DNA from: Celoporthe dispersa
Taxonomy: Eukaryota > Ascomycota > Sordariomycetes > Diaporthales > Cryphonectriaceae
Reading direction: 5' to 3'
DNA: 64,000 nt
Assembly: GCA_016584495.1 (NCBI GenBank)
Contig: WAID01000001.1
Location: 2,232,001-2,296,000, forward strand
Part shown: positions 23,509 through 36,500 of the stretch, piece after piece
Numbering within the stretch: the first letter of the stretch is position 1
Layout: each line of letters begins with the position of its first letter
Notes under the pieces: model-generated
The model's database searches: none
What the model saw: only the letters and a program-made list of their open reading frames with translations
What the model was told of the DNA's origin: nothing
Translations under genes and position numbers: made by a program

Positions 23509-25941
23509 TGTGCTTTCGCCGTGAGTGACAGAGGTGGTGGATATAGTACGGCGCGTCGTGGCATATACCTCGAGGCGGAGGAGGGAGGGTTCAGTGTGGG
23601 ATAGGTGTCACCATTGCGGCAGTCAGGTGGGTGTTGGGGAGCGCTGAATCTTTTTTTTTTTTCTTTGGGTAGAGAGCAAGAGGCGCATGTCGCAGAAAAT
23701 TTAGCGGGGCCTGGGTCGATTAGATAAGCTAGCTGCAGCACTTCCAAGTTTGGCTGATATGAAAGATTCCTCTCGTGTCTTTTTTATTCACAAACAATTG
23801 ATCTAGTTTTATTGAAATAGATTTATATATACTCTCCGTTCATCCCGCTAGATAATGCCTAGACCGTGCGAGTTTAAAAATGTCGTGGGCTGTGTTTCTA
23901 TAGTTGATCCGGAGGGCAGAAAGAAAGACTAATAACTGAAAAAATGCCCTTTCTCCTCCGTTTTTTCCCCTTCTTTTTCTCTCTTCCCGTTCCAAAAAAA
24001 AAGAATGAAAGAAAGAAAGGTGACTTTCCTTTCCTTCTCCGTCTGGATCAGTGTGCGAGACCGACGACGGATGAGGCTGAGCATTAGCGAGAAGCGAGAC
24101 GGGGAGAGACAGTCAGTATCTGTGCACCGTTACAGACCTATGTAGAACTCATGGCAGCCTGACCCGGATCTCCAAGGTTGATTGTAATGGGTCTGGTACA
24201 TCACAATATGTGACGGCTCCGGTCACCCTCTGGGTAAGTCCAAGCCATGATACAAATTCTGGAAAAAATATAAGGAAATTGTTGTGGTGAGACCCTGGGG
24301 CTGGTGAAGGGCAGACAGATCACCCAACCGCATACGCTCCTGTTGAACCTACAGTCCTGATCAAGAGAGCATCGAGGCAGCCCGGCTCACACCCTCTTCC
24401 ATACATGGTAACCTACGTAATGGGTCTAATCGTCTCAGCCTCTCGGGGTCGGTGATGTTCAAGATGCCGTCCCAACGCTGGTGATCAAGCGGATCTACAC
24501 ACATGCGCATACTCTGTCGTCCCAGGGACCAGAAATCAGCTGAACGAGCATCACTTGCCAAGGTTCACTGATAGCATGCAATCATAAGAGAGAGGAAAAG
24601 GGAAGAAGAAGAAAAGGTCGGAACGTCGGCGCTCAAAAGCTTACGAGTACCTTTTGAGAGAGCAGCCACGAGATTAACACAATCCCCCTCCGCCCTCTTG
24701 TACAAGTGTCTGCCCACCACCTTCAAACAGCGCGAGTGACCTCATCAGGCGGCGGGAGGGGCGGCGCTTGCAGGCACATCCTCCCCGCCCGCTATAGGTG
24801 GGGCAGCTAATGCTGGGGGCCTGCATTAGCCCTGCTCTGCTATGCGCCTTCCCTTGGTGGTACCGGGCTGGTAACCTTAGACTAGGCGGGCAGGGTGGGC
24901 TCATGGGTTTGGATCATCCATGCAGGAACACAGGCCGGGGCTCTCGTGCGCATGAGACCAGGCCAAGCACTTGTCGCCAGCTGCTCTGTCCAGACCGGTC
25001 ATGCGAGGGTGCCATCTTCCAGATCCCTCCTCTCATGCTCGAGACTGTACGCATGTATCGTCTGAAGCGACACGATGCGACCTCGAGCAGGCTGAAGCCC
25101 CCGTCCTGGAGGACCACCTGGGCAGGTCACAGGGCCAGGCTACACGCAACTCTTTTTCCCTCTCTTTCTCTTCTTTCCAGCCACAGCCAGAGATCAACAA
25201 GTCGTTGGGCAAACAACCCCCAGCCAAAACAGGCCGACACGGCAGTCTCGGAGCAGCCCAAGCGCAGCAATGTGTGATGATACGTGCCGCTCATAGGTGT
25301 GGGCACAGCCGCAACAGGCGCCCGGCCCGTCCTGTCCTCGGCCTCATCTGAAGTTTGCACGAAAGCAGAAACAACGCCCACCTTTTTTCTCTCTCTTTTC
25401 TCTCAATCATGTAGGATCTGCGCTTTCAGATCGGGATCCTCTAGTCCTTCTACTCATTTAATCAGGGCTTGGTCTCTTGGGATATTGCGTCACACCTTCC
25501 GAGCACAGTATCCCCTTGTCTCTTTTTTTCTCTTCCTCTTCCTCTACCGGACTTGTGTGCTACTCACCACCAGAAAGAGAAAATACCTAAAGGTGGTGAC
25601 ATTTCTTTTCTCTCTCTCTCTCTCTTTTTCGTTTCTTCTTCTTCTTCTCCGCTCAGCAGAAAGGACCTGTGATTCCTGTCTCACTGCAGGTCAAGTCAAC
25701 ATCTTCCTCCTTGCCCACCATCTCCTGATCTAGGCACTTATTTCCCACTCGGCTCGGTCGGGGACTTTTGCCTTTTTTTTTATTATTTTTTATTTTTATA
25801 TTTTCTTGGCTCACCCTTACGGTCCTACAAGTATTTGCTTGGCCTCGTATCTTCTTCTCTCCTGTCTCCGTCTCTACCTCTTTACCTCTCCTTCCTTCTC
25901 GTCATATCAGGTCCTGGCCACGGACAAGCTACACCACCACC
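23509..25941. other. Long intergenic region with CT-rich leader of PLB
   Basis: 2.4 kb with no recognised gene. The left part (23750-24350) is AT-rich. From about 25150 on, pyrimidine tracts dominate the + strand (for example 25608-25628 and 25770-25800), as in fungal core promoters and leaders, ending at the phospholipase ATG. Short ORFs at 24361-25381 show no family signature. Confidence 0.45.
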
Positions 25942-28040
25942 ATGGCACTAGACAGAGCGGCCGCAGCCCTCTTCCTCCTCCTGCTCTCTGCCGTCCACGG
26001 CGGTCTTGGTTCTGCCAGCACCCTACCCAAGAACAACAACCATGCAAGAAGGACGTCTCCGCTCGGCCCAAGGGCACTACCCAACTCGCCCAGCGGCGAC
26101 TATGCCCCGCAGGTAGTAACATGCCCCTCCACACGCCCGACCGTCCGCAGCGCCGCGTCGGGGCTCAGCCCAAACGAGACGGCCTGGCTGAGCAGGAGGC
26201 GCGCCGCCACCGTCCAGCCCATGGCGGGCTTCATGACCCGGGCCAACATCACCGGCTTCGACGCTCAGGCCTACATCGACAGGCACGCCAGCAACGCCTC
26301 AGCCCTGCCCAACATAGCCATCGCCGTCAGCGGGGGGGCTACCGGGCCCTGATGAACGGAGCCGGGTTCCTCAAGGCTGCTGACAACCGCACGACCGGGT
26401 CGACGGGGGATGGAGGCATCGGCGGGCTCCTGCAGTCGGCAACGTACGTGGCCGGGCTCTCGGGCGGCGGGTGGCTCGTGGGGTCCATCTACCAGAACAA
26501 CTTCTCCTCGGTGGAGAGCCTCATGCAGGACGGCGTCGTGTGGCAGTTCCAGAACAGCATCTTCGTGGGGCCAGACACGGGCGGCATCGGGGTCTTCGAC
26601 ACGGCCGAGTACTGGTACGACATCAACGAGCAGGTCGACGACAAGTCGGACCCGGGCTGGCCCACGTCCATCACCGACTACTGGGGCCGCGCGCTCTCGT
26701 ACCAGCTCATCGACGCCCCCGAGGGCGGGCCTGCCTACACCTGGAGCTCGATGGCTCTGGGCCAGGACCTCGTCGGCGGCAGCATCCCCATGCCGCTCCT
26801 CGTGGCGGACGGGCGTGACCCGGGGACGGAGATCATCAGCCTCAACGCGACCAACTATGAGCTCGGCCCCTGGGAGGTGGGCACCTGGGATCCGACCGTC
26901 TACGGCTTCGTCCCCACGCAGTACGTGGGCTCCAACTTCAGCGCTGGTTCCGTCCCGGACGGAGGACACTGCGTCGAGGGCTTCGACCAGGCTGGCTTCG
27001 TGATGGGGACGAGCAGCTCGCTGTTCAACCAGTTCCTGCTGACCAACATCACGTCAACCACCAACGTCCCCTCCGCCGTCGCCAACGCCATCGATGCCCT
27101 CCTGGAAGACATTGGGTAGGTCGACCGGTGAAGAATCCCCCCCCCTCCCTTCCGTATGAATGAACCGTCTAACGCCGCCCTCTTTTCCCTTCTTTCTTCG
27201 TCTCTCACCAGCGCTGCCGACGACGACATCGCCCAGTGGACGCCCAACCCCTTCCGCGGCTTCAACCCGTCCTCCAACCCCAACGCGGACACAGAACAGC
27301 TCTCCCTCGTGGACGGCGGCGAGGACCTGCAGAACATCCCCCTCAGCCCGCTCATCCAGCCGGTCCGCGCCGTAGACGTCATCTTCGCCGTCGACTCATC
27401 CGCCGACACAGACCTCAACTGGCCCAACGGCACCGCCCTCCGCGCCACCTACCAGCGCTCCCTCGCCGCCATCGCCAACGGCACCCTGTTCCCGAGCGTG
27501 CCGGACGACCACACCTTTATCAACCTGGGCCTCAACTACCGCCCTGCCTTCTTCGGCTGCGACGCCGACAACTTCACCACCACCACCACCGTCCCGCCCC
27601 TCGTCGTCTACATCCCCAACGCCCCATACACCACCACCAGCAACGTCTCCACCTTCGACCCGTCCTACCCCCTCAACCAGCGCGACGACATCATCGCCAA
27701 CGGCCTCAACGCCGCTACCCAGGGTAACGGCACCCTCGACCCCGACTGGCCCGCCTGCCTCGCCTGCGCCGCTCTCAGCCGCAGCCTCGCCCGCACCGGC
27801 ACCGCGGTCCCCAGCGGCTGCCAGACCTGCTTCACCCGCTACTGCTGGAACGGGACCCTCGACACCGCGGACAATGGGCCGTACGAGCCTTCGCTGAGGA
27901 TCAGGAACGAGAGCACCTCGTCTGCGGGGTCGGCGTCGTCCAAGTCGGCGGGGGCGGTGGCTTATGGTGATGCTGGGGGGAGCGTGTGGAAGGTGGCTGT
28001 GAGCGCTGTAGCTGTGGTCTTGTTGGGTGTTGTCATATAG
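25942..28040 (+). CDS. Lysophospholipase / phospholipase B, GPI-type
   Basis: Secreted or wall-anchored fungal PLB that removes acyl chains from (lyso)phospholipids. Start ATG 25942 with a signal peptide (residues 1-25: [20 protein letters not shown]). Exon 1 ends 27115; a 96-bp intron (GTAGGT...CACCAG) leads to exon 2, 27212-28040. Motifs: the lipase IAVSGGG (Ser about 130) followed by [55 protein letters not shown] with the catalytic-type Asp, and GCDA. Many N-glycosylation sequons are present. The C-terminus is Ser/Ala-rich followed by a hydrophobic tail, a GPI signal. The frame breaks at the G7 run 26332-26338, one G short, exactly in the SGGG motif. With one base allowed the length is 667 aa. 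Confidence 0.92.
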
Positions 28041-28318
28041 AGGACGACTTTTTCTGTCGGTGTGAAAGATGTGGTGGGGCAAGAACTTTTTTTCTTCTTT
28101 TTTTCTTCTCCTTTCAAACTGTAGATATCGGCTTCTCTTTTATGGGGGGATGGGTTGGGCGAGGATTAGGAAGTGCGGAAGGGCTGTGCAATATCAGTAC
28201 TTACATGAATTCGTCAACAAGCACCGCTGCTGGATAGCGTTTGCAGGAATCGGCAGGCTTGGTCTACCAAGACCTTTTTGGCATTTCTCTGCCACGACAT
28301 AGCACACTTCTTTTACAT

Positions 28319-28351
<33 letters not shown>

Positions 28352-29076
28352 TCCCAGAGTGGCAGTACATCGAAACGAGTGGACTCTTCCGCACCAGCTA
28401 TACAGACACGATGTGTTCATGCAAATATGACAAGCATGATTGAGGTATGCATGGCCTTGAGAGGTTGTATGGAGAAATCCGTAGAATGATCTCGTGGGTA
28501 TAAATTGGCGAGAAATTTGACAGAGTATCCCATAATCTGCCCTAAGAGAGAGCAGACAGACTCGCCTCTCCAGTTGCTCTTGTTGCTGTTGTTGTTGTTT
28601 TGCTGCTGCTGAGGCCTGAACGACACAGAACACCTTTGCTTTGAGAACTGGTATCATAACGCCCGGCTGGCTCTGCTTGAAATCACCAGAAAGAGGGAGA
28701 CAGACTCTGCATATGTCTCAGTACGCCTCGTCGACGCCATACCCAGAAGCTCCCAAGGGTATATAGAATGCGCGGCTGTCAGAAGAAATAAATAACCAAA
28801 ACTCCAGTAGATGTGATACAACAGAGCCCATAGCCGTGGACAAATGCAGGAGAGGAAAGTACGCCTAAACACCAGAGCACGAGCTGATCATAACCCGATA
28901 GGACGTCGACCAGGACCCCCAGGGAACGTCTAGCGTGCTCTTATACCATCTCTAAGATAAGGCAGACAAATGTGCTCTGTCCTCAATCTGTACCGCCCTG
29001 ACCGTGTCAGGCTTGAGCCGGAAGAAATCCACCAGAGTTTCCAGGTCCGCGTCTCCGCCGATCTGGAGCGAGATGT
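28041..29076. other. Convergent intergenic region with (TA)n
   Basis: 1.0 kb between the PLB stop (+) and the stop of the next gene (-). It contains T-rich DNA at 28085-28115, a (TA)n-(TATG)n microsatellite at 28321-28350 and a (TTG)n-like stretch at 28575-28600. No gene seen. Confidence 0.5.
28321..28350. repeat. (TA)n/(TATG)n microsatellite
   Basis: Ten TA units followed by TATG units in the convergent intergenic region. Confidence 0.85.
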
Positions 29077-30883
29077 TCAGCTGCCTTGCCGGCACCAGGC
29101 GCCTGGGGGGCTGCTCCCTCTTCGGCGTGGCGACAGCTCGATCGATGCCGCCATTGTGTCCCGGGCTCTGACCAGTACATGGGACGGGCTGGGAAAATTC
29201 TGGAGAACCTCATCGTCAGGCCTCGTCTCTCTTATGATCTTTGGGTATTCCGACATGAGGTGTGCGTGCAGGTCGGTGGCGCAGAGCGGGCTCCGGGGAG
29301 ATGCCTGCGCAGCATGCGTCTGGAGCTTCTCGATCAGCGCTTTGGTGAACGCGCAGCGAGGGATGGGACAGCGGACATAATCGTCGTAGGTATTGGAGGC
29401 CAAGACCTCCAGGATGCCGTGGCTACTAGAGAGCTTGTCGCCAAAGTACGGGCAGTCCATGATGATGAGCGTGTCCGTCGATGACTCTTCCAGGTCCGCC
29501 TGAATGGGTTTCCACCGGATCTCGGTGGCCTCGTTGGGTCTCGGCGAGCTACACACGACATCGTCAGACCAATGGGCCGGTTCCTTTGTGCAAGACATCC
29601 ATGATATAGAAGAACAAGAAGGAGGAGGAGGCGCTGCGCATTGATGCCGCTCACCTGGCAAGGACCATGTCCCGGTTTCTGTTGAGATATGCGTGCCCAT
29701 TGTAGTAGACTATCTTCAGCACATCCCGCTGGTCATTGCGCCGAGCAAAGTTACGGATCTGGTCCGACAGCCACCGATACAGGTGTGCTGGTGCAGTCAA
29801 GGACGGTATCGACTGGACAACACATGTGGAGTTGTACTGCTCGCTCAAGACCTGCCGAAGTCCGTCTACTGCCGCTCTCAGCTCGCTGTGGCGGTCATCC
29901 GCCCAGAATAAAAGCAACGCTTCCACAGAGCTGTAGCGGCCGCAATCAGGAATGGTGTAGACCCGTGGCGCTAGAACGGGCAGGTCGGGCCTGAGCCTCT
30001 CAGGCGAGCTCAGAGAGGACAGTGCTGCTTGGGCTGTCCCGATCAGGCGGGGACCTCTCGGCAAGGGCGTCCGTCCCTTCACCGTTGTCTGCTCCGAGCG
30101 CGGGCTTGGTGACTGTTCGAGGTCCACTTCCATCTCCTCGGAGTTGCGCTTGTGGGCGGCATTCGTGGGGTTCCAGCCGCGAGGGCTCACCGGGACGGAT
30201 TCCTGGCGGCTTGGACTGGTAGCTCCGTAACGGCTCCTGAGGTCGTCCCAGGTCAAGTTGTGATGGGACGGGTCGCAGGCTACCCTCCGCTTGTGGCAGG
30301 TGTCACACGCACCATGCTTCCGTATCAAGGCAGCCTTCACCCTCTGTTCCGGGTTCAGAGGTCCTGTCCGGCGCCTCTTCTGCCTGTTTTGACCAGAGTC
30401 GGACCCATCGTTAACGGAAAAGACGTTCTGGCTAGCGGCCGTCGTCGGAGAGGTGGCTAGGCTCTGCGAAATTGCAGATGTCTCGTTCGAGGGCTGGCTT
30501 GCGTTCGTGAAGGTAGTAGCATTGGTCGACGTCGAGCATAGTGTATCTTTCCGCGACGAGGCAGACGGCGATTGGCTTTGGCGGGACGGCTCGCGGCCGG
30601 TGTCCTCGTCTGGGCTGAACCTCTCAAAGAGACTGCCCCTGAGGCCTTGCTGGGGGCTCTGAGCTGCTGCGGGCAGAGCATGGAGGCTGCGTTGGCCCGA
30701 GAGAGGATCACGTGGCCGGGGGCTGCCCTTGGGAGGTGCCTCGGACAGGCTCGGGGCCGGATGCATGGTTCCGACCATCTTACCAACGCCGCTGTCGCCG
30801 GCCTTAGTCGCCAAGCCAGCCGGCGGACTTCCGGCTCGGACAGCAGTGAAGCTTTCGTTTGGGGTGCCCGCCGACGTCGACAT
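29077..30883 (-). CDS. Uncharacterised protein: Cys-rich motif plus caspase-like region
   Basis: Two exons: 30883-29655 and 29548-29077, joined by a 106-bp GTGAGC...GTGTAG intron that rebuilds MVLASSPRPNE; about 566 aa. The first 180 residues are disordered and Ser/Pro/Gln-rich. A basic KRRR patch then precedes a Cys-rich motif (KHGACDTCHKRRVACDPSHH, C-x2-C-x7-C), which resembles the start of a Zn2Cys6 or related finger but lacks the rest. After another low-complexity part comes an alpha/beta region: VEALLLFWADDRHSELR, VLKIVYYNGHAYLN, TDTLIIMDCPYFGD and a long helical tail ending IELSPRRR. YYNGHA and IIMDC sit where caspase/metacaspase-like folds place the catalytic His and Cys. The activity is unproven and no substrate can be assigned. 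A related group of fungal proteins with this layout exists, as far as I recall, without known function. Confidence 0.65.
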
Positions 30884-32084
30884 CCAAATGTATACCAAAC
30901 CACCCAAGCCCCTTCTTACTTCATCATAAGCCGAGGGTCGTTAATGCTCTCCAAGAGGTCTGGCCCTGGCATAAGGCAAACGCCAAGGAGGCACTTTTCT
31001 CCTGCGACTGCTGAGAAGAACCCTCAGATTGCGTGCTGTCTGCATGAACGAGCCTCCGGTTCTCTCTGGTGGTGTTGCTGGTCTCGCCGCTCGTGGCTTC
31101 GTTCTGACCCGAAGAATAGCAAAAGAGGATGTCTGATGGTGTCCCTCGAGGTCAAGTCCGTGGTCTAAATTTGCAAACGGAGTGACAGTGAAGATTGCTG
31201 AACTCTGTCTGGCGACGAGGGCATACGTTAATGAGAGTGTCCAGCCGGCCGGTCGTAGAGCCCGTGCCTGTCGTCCGCACCGGTGGTGTCTCGGTATTCA
31301 GGAGTAAAAAGTCCGATGGATAATCTGTAACCTCGTTGTCCCGGGCAGCTGGGAAATATGATGAGCTAAAATTGTAGAGAGAGAATGACAGGAAGGCGAG
31401 AAGAAGATGAGAGATTAGGATGGGGATCTGACAAGGTTAGGTGACGACGGGGGAAGGTGTGATTTGATATCCTGGGGGCATGGCGGAAGGGGGCACAGGC
31501 TGGTCAGTCAAGAGGGGAGGTGGTCCGACTAAAGAGGAAACCAAGGACTGAGGCTGTGCTCAGGTGGGAAGGGGAAGGGAAAGAAAAAAGCACAGTAGGA
31601 AAAGGGTCAGGCATGGACTCGAGACCAACAACAAGGCATAAGGAGCACCTTAATAACAACGAGAGCACTTGTGGTAGCAGCCGGCTAGCGTTGTTAGGAA
31701 CTCCATGTCCGCGTACAAGGGGAAAGGGAACAGCGAGGTGGACTGGCCTTACGGAAGATCAAGCTGGCACAGGACTGGTGTTCGCTTTCGACAAGATCAG
31801 AACGTCGAGCCGAGCCTTGGTGGGGGGCCGTGACCAGTCGGCGCGGTACGGGGGGAGGTGGGGGGAGGTGTTCGAGCTCGTCGACCGCTGCGGTGGACGG
31901 GTCGAGTGACGGTACCTAGGTAGTTCGTACATCAGATGCGGCTACCTTTGCCCCATTTTCCAAGCCTGCCCCCCTAGTGTGCCTGTGGGAGATGGACCCA
32001 AAACCTGAATGTTGTAACAAAGCGCAAGCTGAGGTGACACGAGGACAAGCACATGCACGAGCGCATGGCCCTTGAATTATGATG

Positions 32085-32101
32085 GTGTGTGTGTGTGTGT
32101 G
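32085..32101. repeat. (GT)n microsatellite
   Basis: About eight GT units. Confidence 0.75.
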
Positions 32102-33935
32102 CGAGTGTACTCTTTAGAGGCATTCCAGGACTTGTGCCTGGCGATGACAGGGAGGACGGACAGCGGGTCGTATTCCCAGGAGCTGACGAGCCCGGTTCAA
32201 GTCTAGTTCTTCCTCCTCCTCTTCCTCCACAGCGGACAGTGTGCACTTATGGTACAGGCCGGCTTGTTCCATGTTGAGCCTTATCGACTCGGCAAGCTTC
32301 CTTGTGTGTCTGTAGCAGATAGGACCCTGGTCCTGTTGCTCGTGGAGGCCACTACTGCATCGTCGTCGAAGCGAGACGCTGGCGCGGCCGGAGCTTCTCG
32401 AGCAGCCTACGGTGTAGGTATCCAGTACAAATGTCAGTATCACAAACACCTCCTAACGGACAACGCCGCCCAGCCCGTCCTGGAGTTTCAGGCCATGCGC
32501 GCGAGGTGCGGGAAAATGCTGTCGAGGTGTCAACATCGTCCACCAGCCGGAGGAGAACCTCCTGAGGTGTTAAAAAGCTAGGCAATGGGTATTGAGGTCT
32601 GCTGGAGGCGGTCGCCTCATCCCTATCGTGGCGATAGGGTGAGTATGTGAAAGCTGCAGGCCCTGGCCTCCAGGCGCGGGCCAGTTGCCTATATCCCAGG
32701 CCGGATATAATTCAGGGTAGGCCTAGTTGGGCAAGGCAGATGGCCCAGGTGCCGAGCCGATCGAACCTTGACCTTGATCGTGGAATGAAGGGTCCATGTG
32801 CAGTGATGGGGTCCCCTCTCAGTACGGGCGGTCCGTGCCCATGTCGATCTGATCTTTGTTCCGAGAAATGGTGGGGGCGCTGGCGAACAAGGTTGACAAG
32901 AGATCAGCAAAGTTCGAGATGGCGTCCTCTCAGCGCAAGATGCGGGACGATGCCAGGCTGCTGATGAGCACGGCTGTGGCCGTGTCAGTCCTGCTTCCCG
33001 GCCGCATGTGGCTGTCGGTAAGCAGCTGGGTAGCATGACAGAGAGAGCACACCACACAGCAGGACACAGGGCGCACGGCACGCCACGGCATGAAGTTAGG
33101 CCGTCCAAGAATGGCGTGCAGAGCACCTCGTGGTGGCCGGTATGGAGTGACATATCTCGTGGTCCTAGACACCTCGAGGGGGGTTGGAAACCCAGGAGGG
33201 ATCGCATAGCGCGACAAGGCCCGAAATAGTTTCCAGATCTGTGTTGTCCTGTGATACAGTACCGTACGGCGTTGTACATGCGACATGGCACTGTACTGTA
33301 CAGGAGTGAAGCAGAGACGTTGCATCTTGGGGTCCCTGCCAGGAAGACGCTCCTGTCCGTGTCTTGATCCCCACGCAGCACACTAGCCCCCCGCCATGCC
33401 GACCTCGAAGAGCTCCAGCCCGCGATATGACTGCTGGTGAGACAGGTCCGACCAGCCTCCAGTCGCCACTGGGAGGGAGGCACACTCGGTCGATGCTGGT
33501 CCCCGTATGGGCAGGCATACCAGAGTCCCCCCCTCCCCACCGCCCCCCTGGACCACCAAGCCAGCTGCAATGTGACAGGAGTTCTCGCTGGCGGCCCAAC
33601 GTGGAACCTGTCACCCCGCCGAGCAGCGAGACCGGTGCGGCGTCACAACTGAGATCTCTCGCCAAGCGAGGGACGGTTACTGGCGGTGGTGGAGCGGTGG
33701 AGTCCGCAGAGGTTGCAGGTGAGCTGCGATGCGAGGTGTGAGGTCTGAGGCGCGGACTGTGCGTGGGGAGGGAGTGCAACAAGTCTGGGCAGTCCGGTCT
33801 GTTCTCCCAGCCCTCCCAACCACGTCCTCATCATCAGACCTCGGTATATGCTCGTTGGATGTTGTGGGAGTGGTGGGTGAGTGGGGTTTTGTGATGTGAT
33901 GCAGTTCTGCAAGTGTCCTGTGCTGTGCTGCAGTC

Positions 33936-33964
33936 GCAGGTGCAGGTGCAGGTGCAGGTGCAGG
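33936..33964. repeat. GCAGGT hexamer repeat
   Basis: About five tandem copies of GCAGGT. Confidence 0.8.
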
Positions 33965-34890
33965 GTGTAAGTCGTGCAGGAAGGGATAGGACGATACATT
34001 CAACGTCAGCGTGAAAAGGCAGCGACGTTCAGGTCCAGGGCTAACATAAGCCAAGCCAATCAGTGGTATTTGTGGGTAAAAAAAAAAAGAAATAGCGCGG
34101 AACGCACCCCCTGTGCCCCTGTCTCTGGCAAGCTCCCAGCCCTGGGCAAAGTACCACAGTACCATAGCTTACCCATGCTGTACTGTACTGTATGTACTAT
34201 TACATGCATGTATTGTATACATAGGGCCCAGATTCAATCCACTCACGCAGCGGTCGTTCTTACCAAACCACCACCTCACCACACCTTCCAGTCCGTGAAC
34301 GGTACAAGGGTACTCCTCCCTCTTGTACTGAGGTACCGTGTACAAACTTACCCTGGCCGGGGAACCGACTCCCCTACCTCTCCCTCTTCCCTTCTCCCCC
34401 CCCCCTTCTTCTTCATCGATGTGCCTCCTTCGATCGGCGCTCCCATCCTCCGTCCTCTCACCACGACAACGTCCTCGAATTCTGCAAGCTGCAACCTAAA
34501 CAAGCACACGCATCGACGGACCAATCCCGGTCTCGTTATCCCTGCACGGGTTTCCTGCAAGATACTACCATGTCATGTAGGTAATCACTGACTGGTCCTG
34601 CCTGCGGAGAGGCGAAACCAAGGAGAAAACGCGGCGAAAGAGCACGAGGAGAGGAGAGGGAGGAGAAGAGCAGGAGAAGCGACCGAACCTTGTGGAAATC
34701 CTCAGGTGATCGGTCACCAGGGACTGCCCACTCTGGGCTCACCCAGGCCCATCTCCAACGGCTGTTCATCTTCCGTTCTGGCACCAATATCCTCTCCCTC
34801 CCCTCCCCTCCCCCAAAAAAAATAAATACCACGATACTAAATATGTGTAGCCTTACGTCCTCAATGACGAATGTCTCCAACCCGACTTGG

Positions 34891-34918
34891 TAGACAGATA
34901 GACAGACAGACAGACAGC
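34891..34918. repeat. (GACA)n tetranucleotide repeat
   Basis: TAGACAGA followed by GACA units, about six copies in all. Confidence 0.8.
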
Positions 34919-35304
34919 AGCGAGAATCACCAGTTCCACCAGCCTCACCGGCTCCAACAGCATCATCATCGCACCGTGTCCTGGCAGCTCACAGCACAGC
35001 GCGGAGGACATGCCCTCCCACCCTCGCAGGACTTCCGACCCTCCAACATGGGCAAACGTCAAACCAGACCGTCCTGGCTCGAGACATCCCCACTATAAAT
35101 ATGCACCTCGATGCTCTCGGTCAGCAGTGCATCACCCACACACGCATGTGGCACCGCTTCTCCAGCTCAGGCAAGCCGGCCGGAACTTGTTACGACTCCC
35201 TCAAAACCTCGAGAGCCGCCGTAGGCCAGCGCGGCGTGGGCGTCATGTCCCCCAGCCTCTCCGGCCACGGAAAAGGATAATTTGCCCCCATCCACCTGCC
35301 CTGG

Positions 35305-35306
<2 letters not shown>

Positions 35307-35335
<29 letters not shown>
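35307..35335. repeat. Poly-T tract, 29 bases
   Basis: Uninterrupted T-run on the + strand; possibly the A-tail side of a retroposed sequence on the minus strand, but no such element was recognised. Confidence 0.8.
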
Positions 35336-35337
<2 letters not shown>

Positions 35338-36500
35338 GAACCCTGCCAGCCCACCACTCTGCTCCCTCCGTGTCGTTGACGTGCAGGAGGGGTAGCACCA
35401 CGATGTATGGGCTCGGCCTGTTTCAATGGTCTAGGCCGGGCGATTGAGGCGCCAAAGACAGTCGAGGCACATCAGACTCCGTCGGTGTACAGATCGACCT
35501 GGCTCGAGATACTCCAGGTCAGGTCGGGCATCTCGTCCTTGACCTGGGCATCGGCTTGTGTCTAGTGCGCCACAGGCCTCCCCCAACTATGACTCTTCGC
35601 TACGCAGCCTACCAGTCAGCCAACCAGCTAGACAGGACAGCAGATGCTACCTTACCTCACCTGCCTCCCCCACCGGCCCAGTCACGTCACAGATCCTGGT
35701 CGGGGAGGCATGGGCCTCGACGGCTACCCGCCTAGGCTCCCAGGGCCGTAAATGCTGCGTGCACCCAATACCCTGCACGCAGGATGCAGCTCGTAGCTGA
35801 CTATAGATGTCACACAGGCAACACAACAGGGACGGGTCAGGCCGAACAGGACGAGACCGACCGTTGCGAGTGCACACTCAGAGAAGAAAAGGGTGCGCGC
35901 ACCCGCCCTACAGCCCCAAAGAAGATAGTCCTTGTGTCCGTGGATAAGTTTTTCGTGACTTTTTCCGTCCTATCACCCGAGTGGCATGCGTGTCGTTCCC
36001 CCTCCCCCTCCTCCTCCCCCATGCCACCCAAGAAGACTGGCTGTCTCATATCCACGAGTCACCTGGCTGGGCCCTGCGTGTCAAGTGCCACGCCTCGAAA
36101 CCCACTCGGCAGAAGCAGCGGCAGGTATAAGCATGTAGAAACCTCTACAACCACTGGGGATGACCACGCAGCAAGACCAGCTGCAGTAAACTTAGTCCCA
36201 GCCCCCTCCTTTAACCCCCCACCTCGTTCTATCCTGTTTCATAGGCGCGCTCTCCTGCAGTGAGTGTGGGGAGTTCCGTTCCCATGTACACCAGCGTTGT
36301 TTCAACTCCAATGCACACCTACCTAAATCCCCGCCAGAGAGTGGACCGGCGGTCGCCTTGCTGGCGCCGGAATGCGGAACGTGATGGGCCACGGCAGACG
36401 TAGATGTCTAGCATCCAGCACCAAGGCGCAGGCGAGCTCCACAGGACCGGTGTGAGAACTCATGTGCCCAAGGCACCTATTACAGACTTACTCGGGCAAG

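Larger units (their letters stand above)
30884..36500. other. Gene-poor region, left part
   Basis: No ORF here has a convincing protein. Long open frames at 32689-33782 (-) are rich in Cys, Trp, Arg and Ser, have no hydrophobic periodicity and overlap each other, so they look non-coding. The region contains simple repeats: (GT)n 32085-32101, GCAGGT hexamers 33936-33964, (GACA)n 34891-34918 and a T29 run 35307-35335. The leader of the 29077-30883 gene lies at its left end. Confidence 0.5.

Noticed and set aside
32689..33782. ORFs of 293 and 205 aa on the minus strand
   Set aside because: Composition is non-protein-like (Cys/Trp/Arg/Ser-rich), frames overlap, and there is no motif or splice support.
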